Below the pieces are notes generated by a model. It did no database searches. It was not told where the DNA came from and was given only the letters and a program-made list of their open reading frames with translations. Positions 29,873 to 39,965 of a DNA stretch of 64,000 bases are shown here, in pieces. Both the position numbers and the translations under genes were made by a program. The stretch's first letter is position 1, and each line of letters opens with the position of its first letter. Origin of the DNA: Butyrivibrio fibrisolvens 16/4 (lineage in GTDB: Bacteria; Bacillota; Clostridia; Lachnospirales; Lachnospiraceae); assembly GCA_000209815.1 (NCBI GenBank), contig FP929036.1:205907-269906 (forward strand). Direction: 5' to 3'.

Positions 29873-30669
29873 CTATTTCGATAAAATTTCAGTATCATTC
29901 GTAAACTCTGTTCCTGACACTTCTTCGAATTTATGCAACAAATCTTCGATTGTTAAATTCTTTTTTCTTCGCCACTAATATTAAGAATTACACGACCTTC
30001 ATTCATCATAATAAGTCTATTACCATAATTGATGGCATCACGCATATTATGTGTAACCATCATAGCTGTAAGTCCGTGTTCCTTTATAAGCATATCAGTA
30101 ATTTCAAGTACCTTGGCTGCAGTCTTAGGATCAAGTGCCGCAGTATGCTCATCTAAAAGAAGAAGCTTAGGCTTTTGGATAGTTGCCATAAGAAGTGTAA
30201 GAGCCTGACGCTGACCTCCTGAAAGGAGTCCAACCTTTGCTGTAAGTCTGTCTTCCAATCCTAAATCCAATTCTTTAAGCATTTCGTGGTAGTGCGCACG
30301 TTCCGAACGTGTGACACCCCAGCCAAGACCTCTTGATTTTCCACGGCGGGCTGCAAGGGCCATATTCTCATCAATCTGCATATTTGCTGCTGTTCCTGTC
30401 ATTGGATCCTGGAATACACGGCCAAGATATTTTGCTCTCTTGTGCTCTGGGAGTCCCGTTACATCAATCCCATCGATAGTAATACTTCCACCATCAACAG
30501 GCCATACTCCTGCTACCGCATTAAGAAAAGTAGATTTGCCTGCACCATTTCCACCAATGACTGTGCAGAACTCACCTTCCTGGAGATTAAGAGTTGCTCC
30601 GGCAAGTGCTATTTTCTCATTTATTGTGCCTGGATTGAAGGTTTTTTGTAGATTCATCGCATTAAGCAT
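29873..30669 (-). CDS. ABC transporter ATP-binding protein, TrpZ/COG1101-like (frameshifted near its end)
   Basis: Cytoplasmic ATPase of the importer formed with the next two genes. Walker A is GGNGAGKSTFLNAV (near residue 37), the signature LLSGGQRQALTLLMA and Walker B LLLLDEHTAALDP. As given the frame stops after EEKR. One A added to the run at 29961-29966 restores the C-terminal NLTIEDLLHKFEEVSG tail and a stop at 29873, for 265 aa. The family takes up tryptophan or a similar compound in streptococci; substrate here is inferred. Confidence 0.85.
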
Positions 30670-31591
30670 TTTCCTTACCTCCTCTCCTAGCTGCCTTTCT
30701 AAATGAGCTATTTGAAACGCTCTTCAAATATGGTACTGCAAGGAAAATAGCAACGATGATAGCTGTGAAAAGCTTCATATCGTTTGCTGGCATCTTCAAC
30801 CACAGCACAATTGCAATAAATAAATAGTATAGTATTCCGCCAAATACAACAAAAGAAAGTGTAAGTACAAAATTTCTTCTCTTCTTAAATATTGCATTGC
30901 AGATTACTTCACCAATAATAATAGAAGCAAGACCAATGACAATGGCGCCACGTCCCATATTAACATCTGCATTTCCATTAAACTGAGCACTTAATGCACC
31001 CGCAAATGCAACTAATGCGTTTGAAATAACAAGACCAAGTGCCTTCATATAATTAACATTAATACCCTGGGCTTTTGACATAGCAGGATTTGTTCCTGTT
31101 GCTCTAATTGCAGACCCCATCTCTGTTCCAAAGAACCAATACATTATAGCAATAATAATTACGGCCATAACAAATACTGTAACCAAAGCATCTTCTTTGT
31201 ATCTCAAAGAAACTGCCAAATTGTATTTATCTACAGAGATAGGTGTATTTGGCTGGTTTCTCGTAATTCGAAGATTAATTGAGTACAAGGCCAGCTGGGT
31301 AAGTATTCCAGCTAATATATCTGGAATACCAAAAATAGTGTGCAAAACACCTGTAATCATTCCTGCTAATGCTCCAGCCACGAATGCCAGAGTAATAGCC
31401 AGAATCCATGATTTTCCTGAAATGATAACCATAGCAGCCACTGCTCCACCTGTAGCAAATGAACCATCAACAGACAAATCTGCGAAATTTAATAATTTAA
31501 ATGTAATGAAAATGCCAAGTGCCATTATTCCATATATAATTCCCTGTGCGGCTGTTCCTGGCAAACCTGAAATTAATGTTTCTATTCCCAT
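30662..31591 (-). CDS. ABC transporter permease, TrpY/COG4120-like
   Basis: A 309-aa integral membrane protein with about eight to nine hydrophobic helices and the branched-chain-permease-like fold: GSFATGGAVAA, a GILTQLALYSINLRI segment, and GLASIIIGEVI. It forms the channel of the importer. The start ATG 31591 is chosen for GGAG upstream; the TTG four codons before is weaker. It overlaps the ATPase start by 8 bases. Confidence 0.85.
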   Translation of the reverse strand: MGIETLISGLPGTAAQGIIYGIMALGIFITFKLLNFADLSVDGSFATGGAVAAMVIISGKSWILAITLAFVAGALAGMITGVLHTIFGIPDILAGILTQLALYSINLRITRNQPNTPISVDKYNLAVSLRYKEDALVTVFVMAVIIIAIMYWFFGTEMGSAIRATGTNPAMSKAQGINVNYMKALGLVISNALVAFAGALSAQFNGNADVNMGRGAIVIGLASIIIGEVICNAIFKKRRNFVLTLSFVVFGGILYYLFIAIVLWLKMPANDMKLFTAIIVAIFLAVPYLKSVSNSSFRKAARRGGKENA

Positions 31592-31606
31592 CTTAAACTC
31601 CAAAGA

Positions 31607-31628
31607 GCAAGGTCAAAAATGACCTTGC
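31607..31628 (-). other. Stem-loop between binding protein and permease genes
   Basis: GCAAGGTCA-TTTT-TGACCTTGC is a perfect 9-bp hairpin just before the permease ribosome site. With no real T-run it more likely protects or processes mRNA, keeping the binding protein in excess. Confidence 0.6.
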
Positions 31629-31666
31629 CCAAAATTTTTATAATTATTTCTAATTTTCAAAGTCTA

Positions 31667-32686
31667 TTATTCCATCTCGATTGCAACATAATCTTCTGGA
31701 AGAGTAATTCCTAACTCTTCTGCAATCTTAGGATTATATTCTTTAGTAAATTCTGTAGCGTACTGAATATCCATTGATGCTGGGTCTGCACCATTTGCAA
31801 GTATTTCATAAGCCATAAGACCAGCCGCATAACCAATGTCATAGTATGAAATTGAAAGTGTAGCGATTCCACATCCCTTACAGATGCCTTCTTCACCAGC
31901 GATAATAGGTACCTTTTCTGTAAGTGCAATGTTGTTAATTGTCTCTGCTGCGTTTGCAGCTACATTATCTGTTGGTACATATAAAACATCACTAGAAGCA
32001 CAAGCAGACTGTACAACAGTTCCAACATCAGCTGAATCAGCAAATGTATAATGTGTTACCTTATAGCCAAAGCTTTCAAGAGTAGTTGTGATTGTGTTTG
32101 CCTGATAAAGGGAATTTACCTCACCTGAACAATAGATAATACCGACTTCCTTGGCATCAGGGAAAATCTCGTGAAGCATTTCTGCCTGACCATCAAGTGG
32201 AGCTAAATCAGAAGTTCCTGTTACGTTAATTCCTGTAGCACCGCTCCAATCATCAATGTCCAAAGCTGAAGCATAATCTGTGATAGATGTTGCAACAACA
32301 GGAATAGAATTTGTAGCTGTCTGCGCTGCCTGTAAAGCAGGTGTTGCATTGGCCATTATCAAATCAACGTTATCTGATACAAATGTATTTGCGATTGTTG
32401 CACAAGTAGGAATATCACCAGATGCATTCTCAATCGTTACATTTACATTATCTCCTAACTTCTCTACAAGAGCAGCCTTAAAGCCTTCTGTTGCTGCATC
32501 AAGTGCTGGATGCTGTACCAGCTGAATAACTCCCACATTATATGTTTTTCCATCGTCAGTAGGTGCTTCTGCCTCTGTAACTACTTCTGTATTCTCAGCC
32601 TCTTTCTGAGCTGCAGCATCAGTACCACATCCTACTAACGAAAATGTCATAGTCATGACTGCTAACAGACTTACAATTTTCTTCAT
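31667..32686 (-). CDS. Substrate-binding lipoprotein, TrpX/COG2984-like
   Basis: A 339-aa extracellular lipoprotein. The lipobox LVGC (Cys at about 20) follows a signal peptide MKKIVSLLAVMTMTFS. The periplasmic-binding-protein fold shows IQLVQHPALDAATEGFK, ANATPALQAAQ and GEEGICKGCGIATLSISY, all typical of COG2984. It presents an amino-acid-like ligand, possibly tryptophan or tyrosine, to the downstream permease and ATPase. No T-box or tryptophan-specific leader was recognised upstream. Confidence 0.85.
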   Translation of the reverse strand: MKKIVSLLAVMTMTFSLVGCGTDAAAQKEAENTEVVTEAEAPTDDGKTYNVGVIQLVQHPALDAATEGFKAALVEKLGDNVNVTIENASGDIPTCATIANTFVSDNVDLIMANATPALQAAQTATNSIPVVATSITDYASALDIDDWSGATGINVTGTSDLAPLDGQAEMLHEIFPDAKEVGIIYCSGEVNSLYQANTITTTLESFGYKVTHYTFADSADVGTVVQSACASSDVLYVPTDNVAANAAETINNIALTEKVPIIAGEEGICKGCGIATLSISYYDIGYAAGLMAYEILANGADPASMDIQYATEFTKEYNPKIAEELGITLPEDYVAIEME

Positions 32687-32792
32687 AGTCCTCTCCTCCT
32701 TAGTTTATTGTGTCCACTTTAGCACTTTTAATGACTAAAGTCAATCAGTCAAATTAACGCTTTTGGAGGAAAATTATATCTTCATTTATTGC

Positions 32793-34156
32793 TTATAATT
32801 GATGACAATTTTCTGCACAAAACTTTTTCTCTAATTTGTTGCAGCAATAATAGAATCCTGGAATAAGGAAGATTACAGCAAATAACCATGCCACTGGACT
32901 AGCCCATATAGCACCTGCATATCCTATCATTGGCACAAAAGTGAATGCTACAAGAATTCTAGCAATCATCTCCATTACTCCAGAATAAATGGCAAATGTG
33001 GAAAATCCCATTCCCTGAATTGAAAATCTGAAAATATTGACTGCCGCTAAAAGTGTATATGTAGCCGCATTAGCCAGTAAGAACATCATAGCCTGATTTA
33101 TAACAACTTCAGTAGATGTGAACATTCTAAGCATATACTTCCCAGTAAAGAAAAGTATTATCAAAATAATGACCGCATATATAGTTCCGAGGAGCTGTGC
33201 TGTCCAGGTTCCTTTTTTAACTCTAGGAATATTTTTTGCACCTACATTTTGACCTGCGTAGGTTGCCATAGTTCCTCCTAAAGCATCAAATGGGCATACT
33301 ACAAACATAGAAACCTTTGCACCTGCTGTCATAGATGCAACAGCCACTGTACCAAGTCCATTTACGGCTGTCTGAAGAATTACTGAGCCGATAGCTGTAA
33401 CTGAATATTGAAGTCCAAATGGAATTCCCATAGAAATAAGCACCTGACTATGGTGTTTGCCAAGCTTTATATCACCTTTAGCCAGTTTTAAGATAGGAAA
33501 TCTTTTTTTCATATATATCACACAGCTAATTCCAGCAATAAACTGAGAAATAACCGTTGCGAGAGCCGGACCGTTTACGCTCATCCCAAGAACAATGATA
33601 AACACAATATCAAGCACCACGTTAATGCCTGCTGCCATAATCAAAAAATAAGTAGGTGTTTTACTATCCCCTAATGAACGCATAACACCTGCTGTAAGGT
33701 TATATAAAAAGTAACTGGAATTCCAAAGAAAATAATTGAAATGTAGGAATATGCTAAATCAATAATATCCGATGGCGTCTGCATAATAGCCAATATTTGA
33801 TAACAGAAAATACTAACCAATGTAGTAATTACTAGTGCAAAAATTGCTGATAAAACAATTGCATTGCCTACAAATTTGCGCATAGAATCATAGCTTTCTG
33901 CTCCGAAACGCTGAGCAACAGGAATCGCAAATCCTGAACACATTCCCATACAAAAGCCATTTATAAGAAAATTAATAGAACCTGTAGAACCTACTGCAGC
34001 AAGGGCACTATCACCAAGTGTCTGCCCTACGATAATTGTATCAACCAGATTATACATTTGTTGGAATAATAATCCTGCCAACATAGGAATTGAAAATCCT
34101 AAAATTAGAGTAAGTGGATTTCCTTGAGTCATCTTTTTTGTTGTATTTGCTGCCAT
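32793..34156 (-). CDS. MATE-family multidrug/cation efflux transporter (frameshifted in this sequence)
   Basis: A 12-helix exporter using a cation gradient. The N-terminal half has GNPLTLILGFSIPMLAGLLFQQMYNLVDTIIVGQ (the family start) and the second half begins MRSLGDSKTPTYFLI. One T missing from the run at 33706-33710 separates them; adding it gives FLYNLTAGVMRSLGDSKTP and 454 aa. The start ATG 34156 follows GAGGGTG. It is a single gene between the ribosomal operon terminator and the ABC operon. Confidence 0.92.
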
Positions 34157-34270
34157 ATACACCCTCGTATTCTATTATTTTATATAATAACTTATTTTTC
34201 TTCTTATACTCTCATATTCACATAATACACTAATTGTAAACAATTAGATAGATTAATCTACTTATAAAAA

Positions 34271-34296
34271 AGACCTAGGATATAAATCCTAGGTCT
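34271..34296 (-). terminator. Terminator of the ribosomal protein operon
   Basis: AGACCTAGGAT and ATCCTAGGTCT form a perfect 11-bp stem with a 4-nt loop, followed on the minus strand by TTTTTT. It is about 14 bases beyond the rplQ stop. Confidence 0.95.
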
Positions 34297-34309
34297 AGAA
34301 AGTCATATA

Positions 34310-34834
34310 TTAAACTAACTCAAGAACAACTTCCATAGCTGCATCGCCCTTACGTGGTCCGATCTTTACGATACGTGTGTAACCACCCTTACGATCAACG
34401 TACTTTGGAGCGATCTCATCGAATACGAAGTTAGCCATATCAACCTTGTGTGACTCTGACTTCTTTGTACCCTTAGCTGTTGGAGTGTAAAGAACCTGCA
34501 TCATCTGACGACGAGCGTGAAGTCTTGAAGGAGAATCCTTCTTAATCTTCTTGTCTACTGTATCGTATACAGTAACCTTCTTGCCATCAACAACTTCCTT
34601 TACTCTCTTACCATCTTTATCCTTACGAGCAACCTTTGCCTGAACTGTAACTTCTTCGAAGTTATCCTTTTCCTTTACACCAAGTGTAATGATGTGCTCA
34701 GCAATCTTCTTTACTTCCTTAGCCTTAGCCTCAGTTGTAACGATCTTGCCGTGATAAAGAAGCTCAGTTACCTGATTTCTTAAAAGTGCTTTTCTCTGTG
34801 AAGATGTTCTGCTTAACTTTCTGTACTTTGCCAT
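34310..34834 (-). CDS. rplQ: 50S ribosomal protein L17
   Basis: Large-subunit protein near the exit tunnel. The N-terminal MAKYRKLSRTSSQRKALLRNQVTELL is typical. The 174-aa protein is longer than the usual 115-130 because of an insertion of about 50 residues after the first third (AKVARKDKDGKRVKE), a variant common in Lachnospiraceae rather than an error. Start ATG 34834 follows AAGGAG. Last gene of the operon. Confidence 0.96.
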   Translation of the reverse strand: MAKYRKLSRTSSQRKALLRNQVTELLYHGKIVTTEAKAKEVKKIAEHIITLGVKEKDNFEEVTVQAKVARKDKDGKRVKEVVDGKKVTVYDTVDKKIKKDSPSRLHARRQMMQVLYTPTAKGTKKSESHKVDMANFVFDEIAPKYVDRKGGYTRIVKIGPRKGDAAMEVVLELV

Positions 34835-34861
34835 TTCTTTTCTCCTTATTGCTGGCGTCAC

Positions 34862-34970
34862 AGGTGCTCATCGGTCTTACCCCGCAACTTGATTAATGGA
34901 AAGGCATCCGCGAAATTGCTCATCGGTCTTATATTTCACGTATTATTTCCTGTTACTTTATATAGGCGAT
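34862..34970 (-). ncRNA. Candidate leader before rplQ with repeated 15-nt loop
   Basis: TAAGACCGATGAGCA occurs twice on the minus strand (34917-34931 and 34865-34879), identical over 15 bases. The first copy is enclosed by CGTGAAAT/ATTTCGCG, the second by GCGGGG/CCT..CGC. Two hairpins presenting the same loop sequence suggest a protein- or RNA-binding leader that controls rplQ. Confidence 0.55.
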
Positions 34971-35930
34971 TTAGTCCTCAATCAATCTGAGTGAAAGACC
35001 AAGCTCGCTAAGCTTCTGCTCTACTTCTTCCATAGACTTGCGACCAAGGTTACGAACCTTCATCATGTCATCTGGCGACTTGTCGCAAAGCTCTGCTACA
35101 GTATTAATACCTGCTCTCTTTAAGCAGTTGTATGAACGAACTGAAAGCTCAAGCTCATCAATGCTCATTTCGAGAGTCTTACCTGTAGTATCATCAGGCT
35201 TGTCAGCGATAACGCTAAGATCCTGAGCAGCCTCTGAAAGGTTTACAAATAAATTAAGGTGCTCACTGAGTACCTTAGCAGCCATAGAAACAGCTTCATC
35301 TGGACCCATAGTACCATTTGTATAAACATCAAGTGTAAGCTTATCGTAATCAGTAACCTGACCTACACGAGTATCTTCTACTGTCATGTTTACACGCTCT
35401 ACTGGTGTATAGATTGAGTCAACTGCAATCTTGCCGATTGGAGTATCTGGAGTCTTGTTCTTATCTGCTGAAATATAACCACGATTCTTTGTAATTGTAA
35501 GCTCCATGTAAAGCTTGCAATCATTGCCACCATTAAGATGTGCAATAACAAGATCAGGATTAATAATCTCGATATCAGAGTCAACCTGGATATCAGCAGC
35601 TGTAACAACGCCCTCTCCCTCGAACTCGATATATGCTGTCTTTGGCTCATCAGAACTACTATTATTTCTAATAGCAAGCTCCTTGATATTCATAACGATC
35701 TCTGTAACGTCTTCTTTAACACCTGGAATAGCACTAAACTCATGAAGAACGCCCTCAATCTTAATCTGGCTAACTGCAGCTCCTGGCAGAGATGAAAGCA
35801 TAATTCTACGAAGAGAATTGCCAAGTGTAATACCATAACCTCTCTCGAGTGGCTCTACAACAAATCTGCCGTATTTTTTGTCCTCAGAAATCTCGACGAT
35901 TTCAATATTTGGGTTTTCAAAATTTAACAC
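34971..35930 (-). CDS. rpoA: DNA-directed RNA polymerase subunit alpha
   Basis: Scaffold for polymerase assembly. The 319-aa protein has the N-terminal dimerisation domain ([20 protein letters not shown]) and the C-terminal domain (about 250-315; [18 protein letters not shown] and [11 protein letters not shown]) that contacts upstream DNA and activators. Confidence 0.97.
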   Translation of the reverse strand: MLNFENPNIEIVEISEDKKYGRFVVEPLERGYGITLGNSLRRIMLSSLPGAAVSQIKIEGVLHEFSAIPGVKEDVTEIVMNIKELAIRNNSSSDEPKTAYIEFEGEGVVTAADIQVDSDIEIINPDLVIAHLNGGNDCKLYMELTITKNRGYISADKNKTPDTPIGKIAVDSIYTPVERVNMTVEDTRVGQVTDYDKLTLDVYTNGTMGPDEAVSMAAKVLSEHLNLFVNLSEAAQDLSVIADKPDDTTGKTLEMSIDELELSVRSYNCLKRAGINTVAELCDKSPDDMMKVRNLGRKSMEEVEQKLSELGLSLRLIED

Positions 35931-35964
35931 TACATTGCCTCCTTAATATAATGTGCTAGACTCT

Positions 35965-35993
35965 AAAAAACAGAATATTTTAAAAATATTCTG
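35965..35993 (-). terminator. Intrinsic-terminator-like attenuator before rpoA
   Basis: CAGAATATTT and AAATATTCTG form a 10-bp stem followed on the minus strand by TTTTTT, within the operon between rpsD and rpoA. It probably lowers or regulates rpoA-rplQ transcription. Confidence 0.75.
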
Positions 35994-36030
35994 AATCTGC
36001 TTATGCCGTATAAAAAAATTTTAACAAATC

Positions 36031-36060
36031 GCACTTATACAAGCAAGCTTGTATAAGTGC
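36031..36060 (-). other. Perfect 14-bp hairpin between rpsD and rpoA
   Basis: GCACTTATACAAGC and its exact complement with an AA loop. The minus strand shows no immediate T-run. Together with the next hairpin it forms a tandem element that might be the target of S4 or of antitermination. Confidence 0.6.
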
Positions 36061-36085
36061 TTTTTGTAAGAATTTACTATATTTT

Positions 36086-36679
36086 TTACTTAGAATATAA
36101 CTCGACGATAAGCATCTCGTCTACAGGAACATCAATCTGCTCTCTGTTAGGAAGCTCTTTAACTGTACCCTTAAGGTTCTCAGCATCAACATCGATCCAC
36201 TCAGGAACCATTCTACCTGCTGTAACTTCTGTAATATCCTTAAATCTCTGAAGGCTCTTTGACTTCTCGCGAACTTCGATAACATCGCCAGCCTTTACAA
36301 GGTATGAAGGAATATTTACTGCCTTACCGTTTACAAGGAACATCTTGTGATCAACAACCTGACGAGCTTCCTTTCTTGTACGTGCGAATCCCATACGGAA
36401 TACTACGTTATCAAGACGGCTCTCAAGCATTGTCATAAGGTTTTCACCTGTCATACCCTTCTGACGATCTGCCTTCTCATAGTAATTGCGGAAAGGCTTC
36501 TCAAGTACGCCATAGATGAACTTAGCCTTCTGCTTCTCCTGAAGCTGAAGTGCGTACTCAGACTTCTTACCTCTTCCTCTATTCTTCTGTCTACGTGACT
36601 TTTTATCATATCCTAAAAATGTAGGATCTAAATCAAGAGATCTACATCTTTTAAGAACTGGTGTCTTATTAACTGCCAT
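36086..36679 (-). CDS. rpsD: 30S ribosomal protein S4
   Basis: Primary 16S rRNA-binding protein that starts small-subunit assembly. The 197-aa protein has [35 protein letters not shown], the S4 RNA-binding domain. No zinc-binding Cys cluster is present at the N-terminus. In E. coli S4 represses the alpha operon. Confidence 0.97.
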   Translation of the reverse strand: MAVNKTPVLKRCRSLDLDPTFLGYDKKSRRQKNRGRGKKSEYALQLQEKQKAKFIYGVLEKPFRNYYEKADRQKGMTGENLMTMLESRLDNVVFRMGFARTRKEARQVVDHKMFLVNGKAVNIPSYLVKAGDVIEVREKSKSLQRFKDITEVTAGRMVPEWIDVDAENLKGTVKELPNREQIDVPVDEMLIVELYSK

Positions 36680-36695
36680 TAGATTTTCCTCCTAA

Positions 36696-37088
36696 TTAGA
36701 CTCTTCTACGCTTTGGTGGACGACATCCGTTATGTGGAACTGGAGTAACATCCTTGATTGTAAGAACCTGAACGCCGTTTGCATCGATTGCTCTGATTGC
36801 AGCTTCACGTCCTGAACCTGGTCCCTTTACGAATACATCTACACTCTTTAAACCGTGAACTAATGCAGCCTTAACTGCTGTCTCTGCTGCCATCTGTGCA
36901 GCATATGGAGTAGATTTTCTTGAACCTCTAAATCCTAGACCACCAGCACTTGCCCATGAAAGAGCATTACCCTGAGCATCTGTAATAGTAACGATAGTGT
37001 TATTGAAAGATGCCTGAACATGTACCTGTCCGTGTTCAACGTTTTTCTTTACACGCTTTTTTGTTGTCTTCTTTGCAACTTTAGCCAT
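36696..37088 (-). CDS. rpsK: 30S ribosomal protein S11
   Basis: Platform protein of the small subunit. The 130-aa sequence shows [35 protein letters not shown] and the C-terminal [18 protein letters not shown]. Sits between rpsM and rpsD. Confidence 0.97.
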   Translation of the reverse strand: MAKVAKKTTKKRVKKNVEHGQVHVQASFNNTIVTITDAQGNALSWASAGGLGFRGSRKSTPYAAQMAAETAVKAALVHGLKSVDVFVKGPGSGREAAIRAIDANGVQVLTIKDVTPVPHNGCRPPKRRRV

Positions 37089-37122
37089 AATTAAACTAAC
37101 CTACTTTCTTTCTATTAAATAA

Positions 37123-37491
37123 TTACTTCTTCTTATTAGCTACTGTACGCTTTGGACCCTTACGAGTACGAGCGTTTGTCTTAGTCTTCTGTCCACGAAC
37201 AGGAAGACCCTTTCTATGACGGATTCCTCTATAGCATCCGATTTCCTGAAGTCTCTTAATATCAAGGGCAACTTCTCTTCTAAGATTACCTTCTACAGTT
37301 AATGTCTCATCGATAACTGTGCTGATCTTCTTAACTTCTTCATCAGTTAAATCCTTAACACGTGTGTTAGGATCTACGCCAGCTGCCTCAAGAACCTTGT
37401 TTGAGCTTACTCTACCAATTCCGTAAATGTAAGTTAAACCAATTTCAATTCTCTTGTCTCTTGGTAAATCTACACCTGCAATACGAGCCAT
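37123..37491 (-). CDS. rpsM: 30S ribosomal protein S13
   Basis: Head protein contacting the P-site tRNA and forming bridges to the large subunit. The 122-aa protein starts [19 protein letters not shown] and ends in a basic tail, [18 protein letters not shown]. Start of the alpha part of the operon after a structured gap. Confidence 0.97.
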   Translation of the reverse strand: MARIAGVDLPRDKRIEIGLTYIYGIGRVSSNKVLEAAGVDPNTRVKDLTDEEVKKISTVIDETLTVEGNLRREVALDIKRLQEIGCYRGIRHRKGLPVRGQKTKTNARTRKGPKRTVANKKK

Positions 37492-37500
37492 GTGTGTTTA

Positions 37501-37699
37501 CACCTCCATAAATATTTCTACAATTAATAAGCGATATAAATAATGCAGCTCCGGAAACCGGCCTGAAATGTGTGCATATCCATATCTTGTCCAAGTTTGG
37601 CCCCGGTATGATGGGCCTTTTTATTATGAACAGCCTAAATTAGATACTCTTTAGGCTGCAGCCGCACATAATAAATGCATTACATAAACTAATCAGAAA
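37501..37699 (-). other. Structured gap between rpmJ and rpsM
   Basis: Contains CAGCCTAAA/TTTAGGCTG (37631-37658, 9-bp perfect), GGCCC/GGGCC (37599-37617) and a CCGG-TTT-CCGG hairpin. No coding frame is present. It may be a leader for the rpsM-rpsK-rpsD-rpoA-rplQ part. Confidence 0.5.
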
Positions 37700-37813
37700 T
37701 TAACCCTGACGCTGCTTATGCTTTGGGTTTTCACAAATGATGCGAATGCTACCCTTTCTTTTGATGACCTTGCACTTCTCGCACATAGGCTTTACAGAAG
37801 ATCTTACTTTCAC
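37700..37813 (-). CDS. rpmJ: 50S ribosomal protein L36
   Basis: A 37-aa protein starting at GTG 37813 after GGAGG. It reads [20 protein letters not shown], then [15 protein letters not shown]. The zinc ligands Cys-X2-Cys, Cys and His are all present, so it is the zinc-containing form. Confidence 0.96.
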   Translation of the reverse strand: MKVRSSVKPMCEKCKVIKRKGSIRIICENPKHKQRQG

Positions 37814-37945
37814 GATTTTCCTCCTTTCCATGCCCTTTTTTCAAAGGTTGTGGTCAACTTATATTTGAACATTCTAAAAACGTCCGCTTAATAGTATAGC
37901 GACCGTTTAATAGTATGTCAATAACTTTTTAATAACAAATTGTGA

Positions 37946-38164
37946 TTATTTATCTCTCCAAATAATTCTTCCTTTTGAAAGATCATAAGGACTCATTTCA
38001 ATTGTTACCTTATCTCCTGGTAAGATACGAATGTAATTCTGTCTTAACTTACCACTGATATGAGCAAGAATCTGATGACCATTCTCAAGCTCTACTTTAA
38101 ACATAGCGTTTGGAAGTTTTTCAACTACAACTCCCTCTACTTCAATAACATCTGCCTTAGACAT
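37946..38164 (-). CDS. infA: Translation initiation factor IF-1
   Basis: A 72-aa OB-fold protein that occupies the A site during initiation. It reads [21 protein letters not shown], then [25 protein letters not shown]. Its start overlaps the end of the KOW gene. Confidence 0.97.
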   Translation of the reverse strand: MSKADVIEVEGVVVEKLPNAMFKVELENGHQILAHISGKLRQNYIRILPGDKVTIEMSPYDLSKGRIIWRDK

Positions 38165-38421
38165 CCTGGTTCCTCCTATTATAAACCTTAAGAATTCTTT
38201 TAATTGCTATATCATCCATCGCTTTTATATTCTGGACTTCATCCAATATCTCAGATGGAATATTTTTTATGATCTGTAAATGAATCTTTTCTTTTCTTAG
38301 GCTTTGCAACGGTCTTTGTTGTACCATTTGCAATCAAATAGAAATCATTCATTTCTTCTATAATAATATATGTCTGATTTTTATCATGACCTGCCTTAGA
38401 TGTTGCAAGCATTAAATCCAT
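38157..38421 (-). CDS. Small KOW-type RNA-binding protein (frameshifted in this sequence)
   Basis: An 87-aa protein of a family often found between map and infA in Clostridia. The N-terminus [22 protein letters not shown] resembles a KOW motif, and KPKKRK is followed in the other frame by [19 protein letters not shown]. Removing one base in the A-runs at 38287-38295 joins them. The start ATG 38421 overlaps the map end and has GGAGGG upstream; the stop overlaps infA by 8 bases. Likely ribosome-associated; function unknown. Confidence 0.75.
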
Positions 38422-39212
38422 TTATTACCCTCCGGATTCGAAAGCTCTGATGGAGTAAGTGTAAGAATTTCTGGAGCTCCATCTGTTATAACAATCGTGT
38501 TTTCATAATGGGCTGATAATGATTCATCCATTGTAACGACAGTCCATTCATCATCCATCCAAGCTACATCAGGTGTTCCTGCATTTATCATAGGTTCAAC
38601 AGCGAGTGTCATACCTTTCAAAAGCTTAGGACCTTTTCTAAATTTACGACGGAAGTTTGGAATCTCTGGTGCCTCGTGAAGAGAACGGCCAATTCCGTGA
38701 CCTACCAAATCTCTAACGACTCCATATCCAAAGCTTTCAGCGTAATCACCAATTGCTCCTGAAATATCATAAAGATGTCTTCCGGCTGTAGCAAATTTCA
38801 TTCCTTGGAAGAATGACTGACGAGTTCTTTCTATAAGAAGTCTTGCTTCTTCGCTAATCTCTCCAACACCAACTGTTCTAGCTGCATCAGAATGATAGCC
38901 TTTATATAAAACTCCAGTATCCAAACTAACAATATCGCCATTTACTAATATATGGTCTGCTGTAGGAATACCGTGAACTACTTCATCGTTAACTGAAACA
39001 CAAACACTTGCTGGATAGCCATACAATCCTTTAAAGTTTGGTTCACAACCATAACTTCTAATGACTTCCTCGCCCAATCTATCAACATCAAGTGTAGACA
39101 TACCCTCGTGAATCTCTTTTGCAAGAGTTTCATGAACCTGAGCAAGAATCTTTCCGGCTTCTCTCATTAATTGAATTTCTTCTTCAGTTTTAATAGTTAT
39201 AACTTCTGACAT
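38412..39212 (-). CDS. map: Methionine aminopeptidase
   Basis: Removes N-terminal Met from nascent proteins. The 266-aa enzyme shows the metal ligands: two Asp in SLDTGVLYKGYHSDAARTV, His in GHGIGRSLHE, and Glu in AVEPMINAG and HYENTIVIT. It follows adk by one base. Confidence 0.97.
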   Translation of the reverse strand: MSEVITIKTEEEIQLMREAGKILAQVHETLAKEIHEGMSTLDVDRLGEEVIRSYGCEPNFKGLYGYPASVCVSVNDEVVHGIPTADHILVNGDIVSLDTGVLYKGYHSDAARTVGVGEISEEARLLIERTRQSFFQGMKFATAGRHLYDISGAIGDYAESFGYGVVRDLVGHGIGRSLHEAPEIPNFRRKFRKGPKLLKGMTLAVEPMINAGTPDVAWMDDEWTVVTMDESLSAHYENTIVITDGAPEILTLTPSELSNPEGNKWI

Positions 39213-39213
39213 C

Positions 39214-39858
39214 TTAAGCTCCTAAAATAGCTGTGATATCCTCAAAAACCTTTTCCATTGGCTGTGTACCATCAACAGACTTAAGAATACCCTTACCTGA
39301 ATAGTAATCAATAAGTGGCTGAGTCTGATCATGATATACATCAAGTCTCTTCTTAACTGTCTCAGGTTTGTCATCATCTCTTAAAACAAGCTCGCTACCA
39401 CAAGAATCACAAACGCCTTCCTTCTTAGGAGGAATTGATACGATATGATATGTAGCACCACAGTTAAGGCAAGCTCTACGTCCTGACATTCTGTTAATGA
39501 TATTCTCATCTGGAACGTCTACATCGATTGCAAAGTCCATAGCCTGGCCAATCTTTGTAAGGGCAGCATCGAGAGCCTCTGCCTGAGGAATTGTTCTTGG
39601 GAAACCATCTAATACAAATCCATTCTTAGCGTCATCCTGTGCAATACGGTCCATTACAAGATCACATGTAAGTTCATCTGGAACAAGCAAACCCTGATCC
39701 ATGTATTCCTTTGCCTTCTTGCCGAGTTCTGTACCGTTTTTAATGTTAGCACGGAATATATCACCTGTCGAAATGTGAGGAATCGAATACTTGGCTGCAA
39801 TCTGCTTTGCCTGAGTTCCTTTGCCTGCACCAGGTGCACCTAACATAATAATCTTCAT
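39214..39858 (-). CDS. adk: Adenylate kinase
   Basis: Converts ATP and AMP into 2 ADP. The P-loop [10 protein letters not shown] is at residues 7-16, the NMP region shows [11 protein letters not shown], and the lid has a zinc-type Cys cluster (CLNCGATYH...CDSCG). The 214-aa length is exact for the long form. Start ATG 39858 is preferred for AGGAGG upstream. Confidence 0.97.
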   Translation of the reverse strand: MKIIMLGAPGAGKGTQAKQIAAKYSIPHISTGDIFRANIKNGTELGKKAKEYMDQGLLVPDELTCDLVMDRIAQDDAKNGFVLDGFPRTIPQAEALDAALTKIGQAMDFAIDVDVPDENIINRMSGRRACLNCGATYHIVSIPPKKEGVCDSCGSELVLRDDDKPETVKKRLDVYHDQTQPLIDYYSGKGILKSVDGTQPMEKVFEDITAILGA

Positions 39859-39965
39859 AGCTATAAAAACCTCCTGCATAGATAGTTTTGCAATTTTTTC
39901 TCTAAAAACACCTTAAGAGATACGCAGAAAAAACCCACGTATCTCCTTTGGTATCCTAATGACAA

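Noticed and set aside
32687-32792. T-box or tryptophan riboswitch before the TrpX-like operon
   Set aside because: The gap is short and lacks a T-box sequence or specifier stem.
34310-34834. Enlarged L17 as a frameshift or fusion
   Set aside because: The frame is continuous, the insertion is in the middle and both ends match L17; long L17 is known in Lachnospiraceae.
37599-37618. Plus-strand terminator (GGCCC hairpin plus T-run)
   Set aside because: No plus-strand gene precedes it; on the minus strand it is just a hairpin within the leader.
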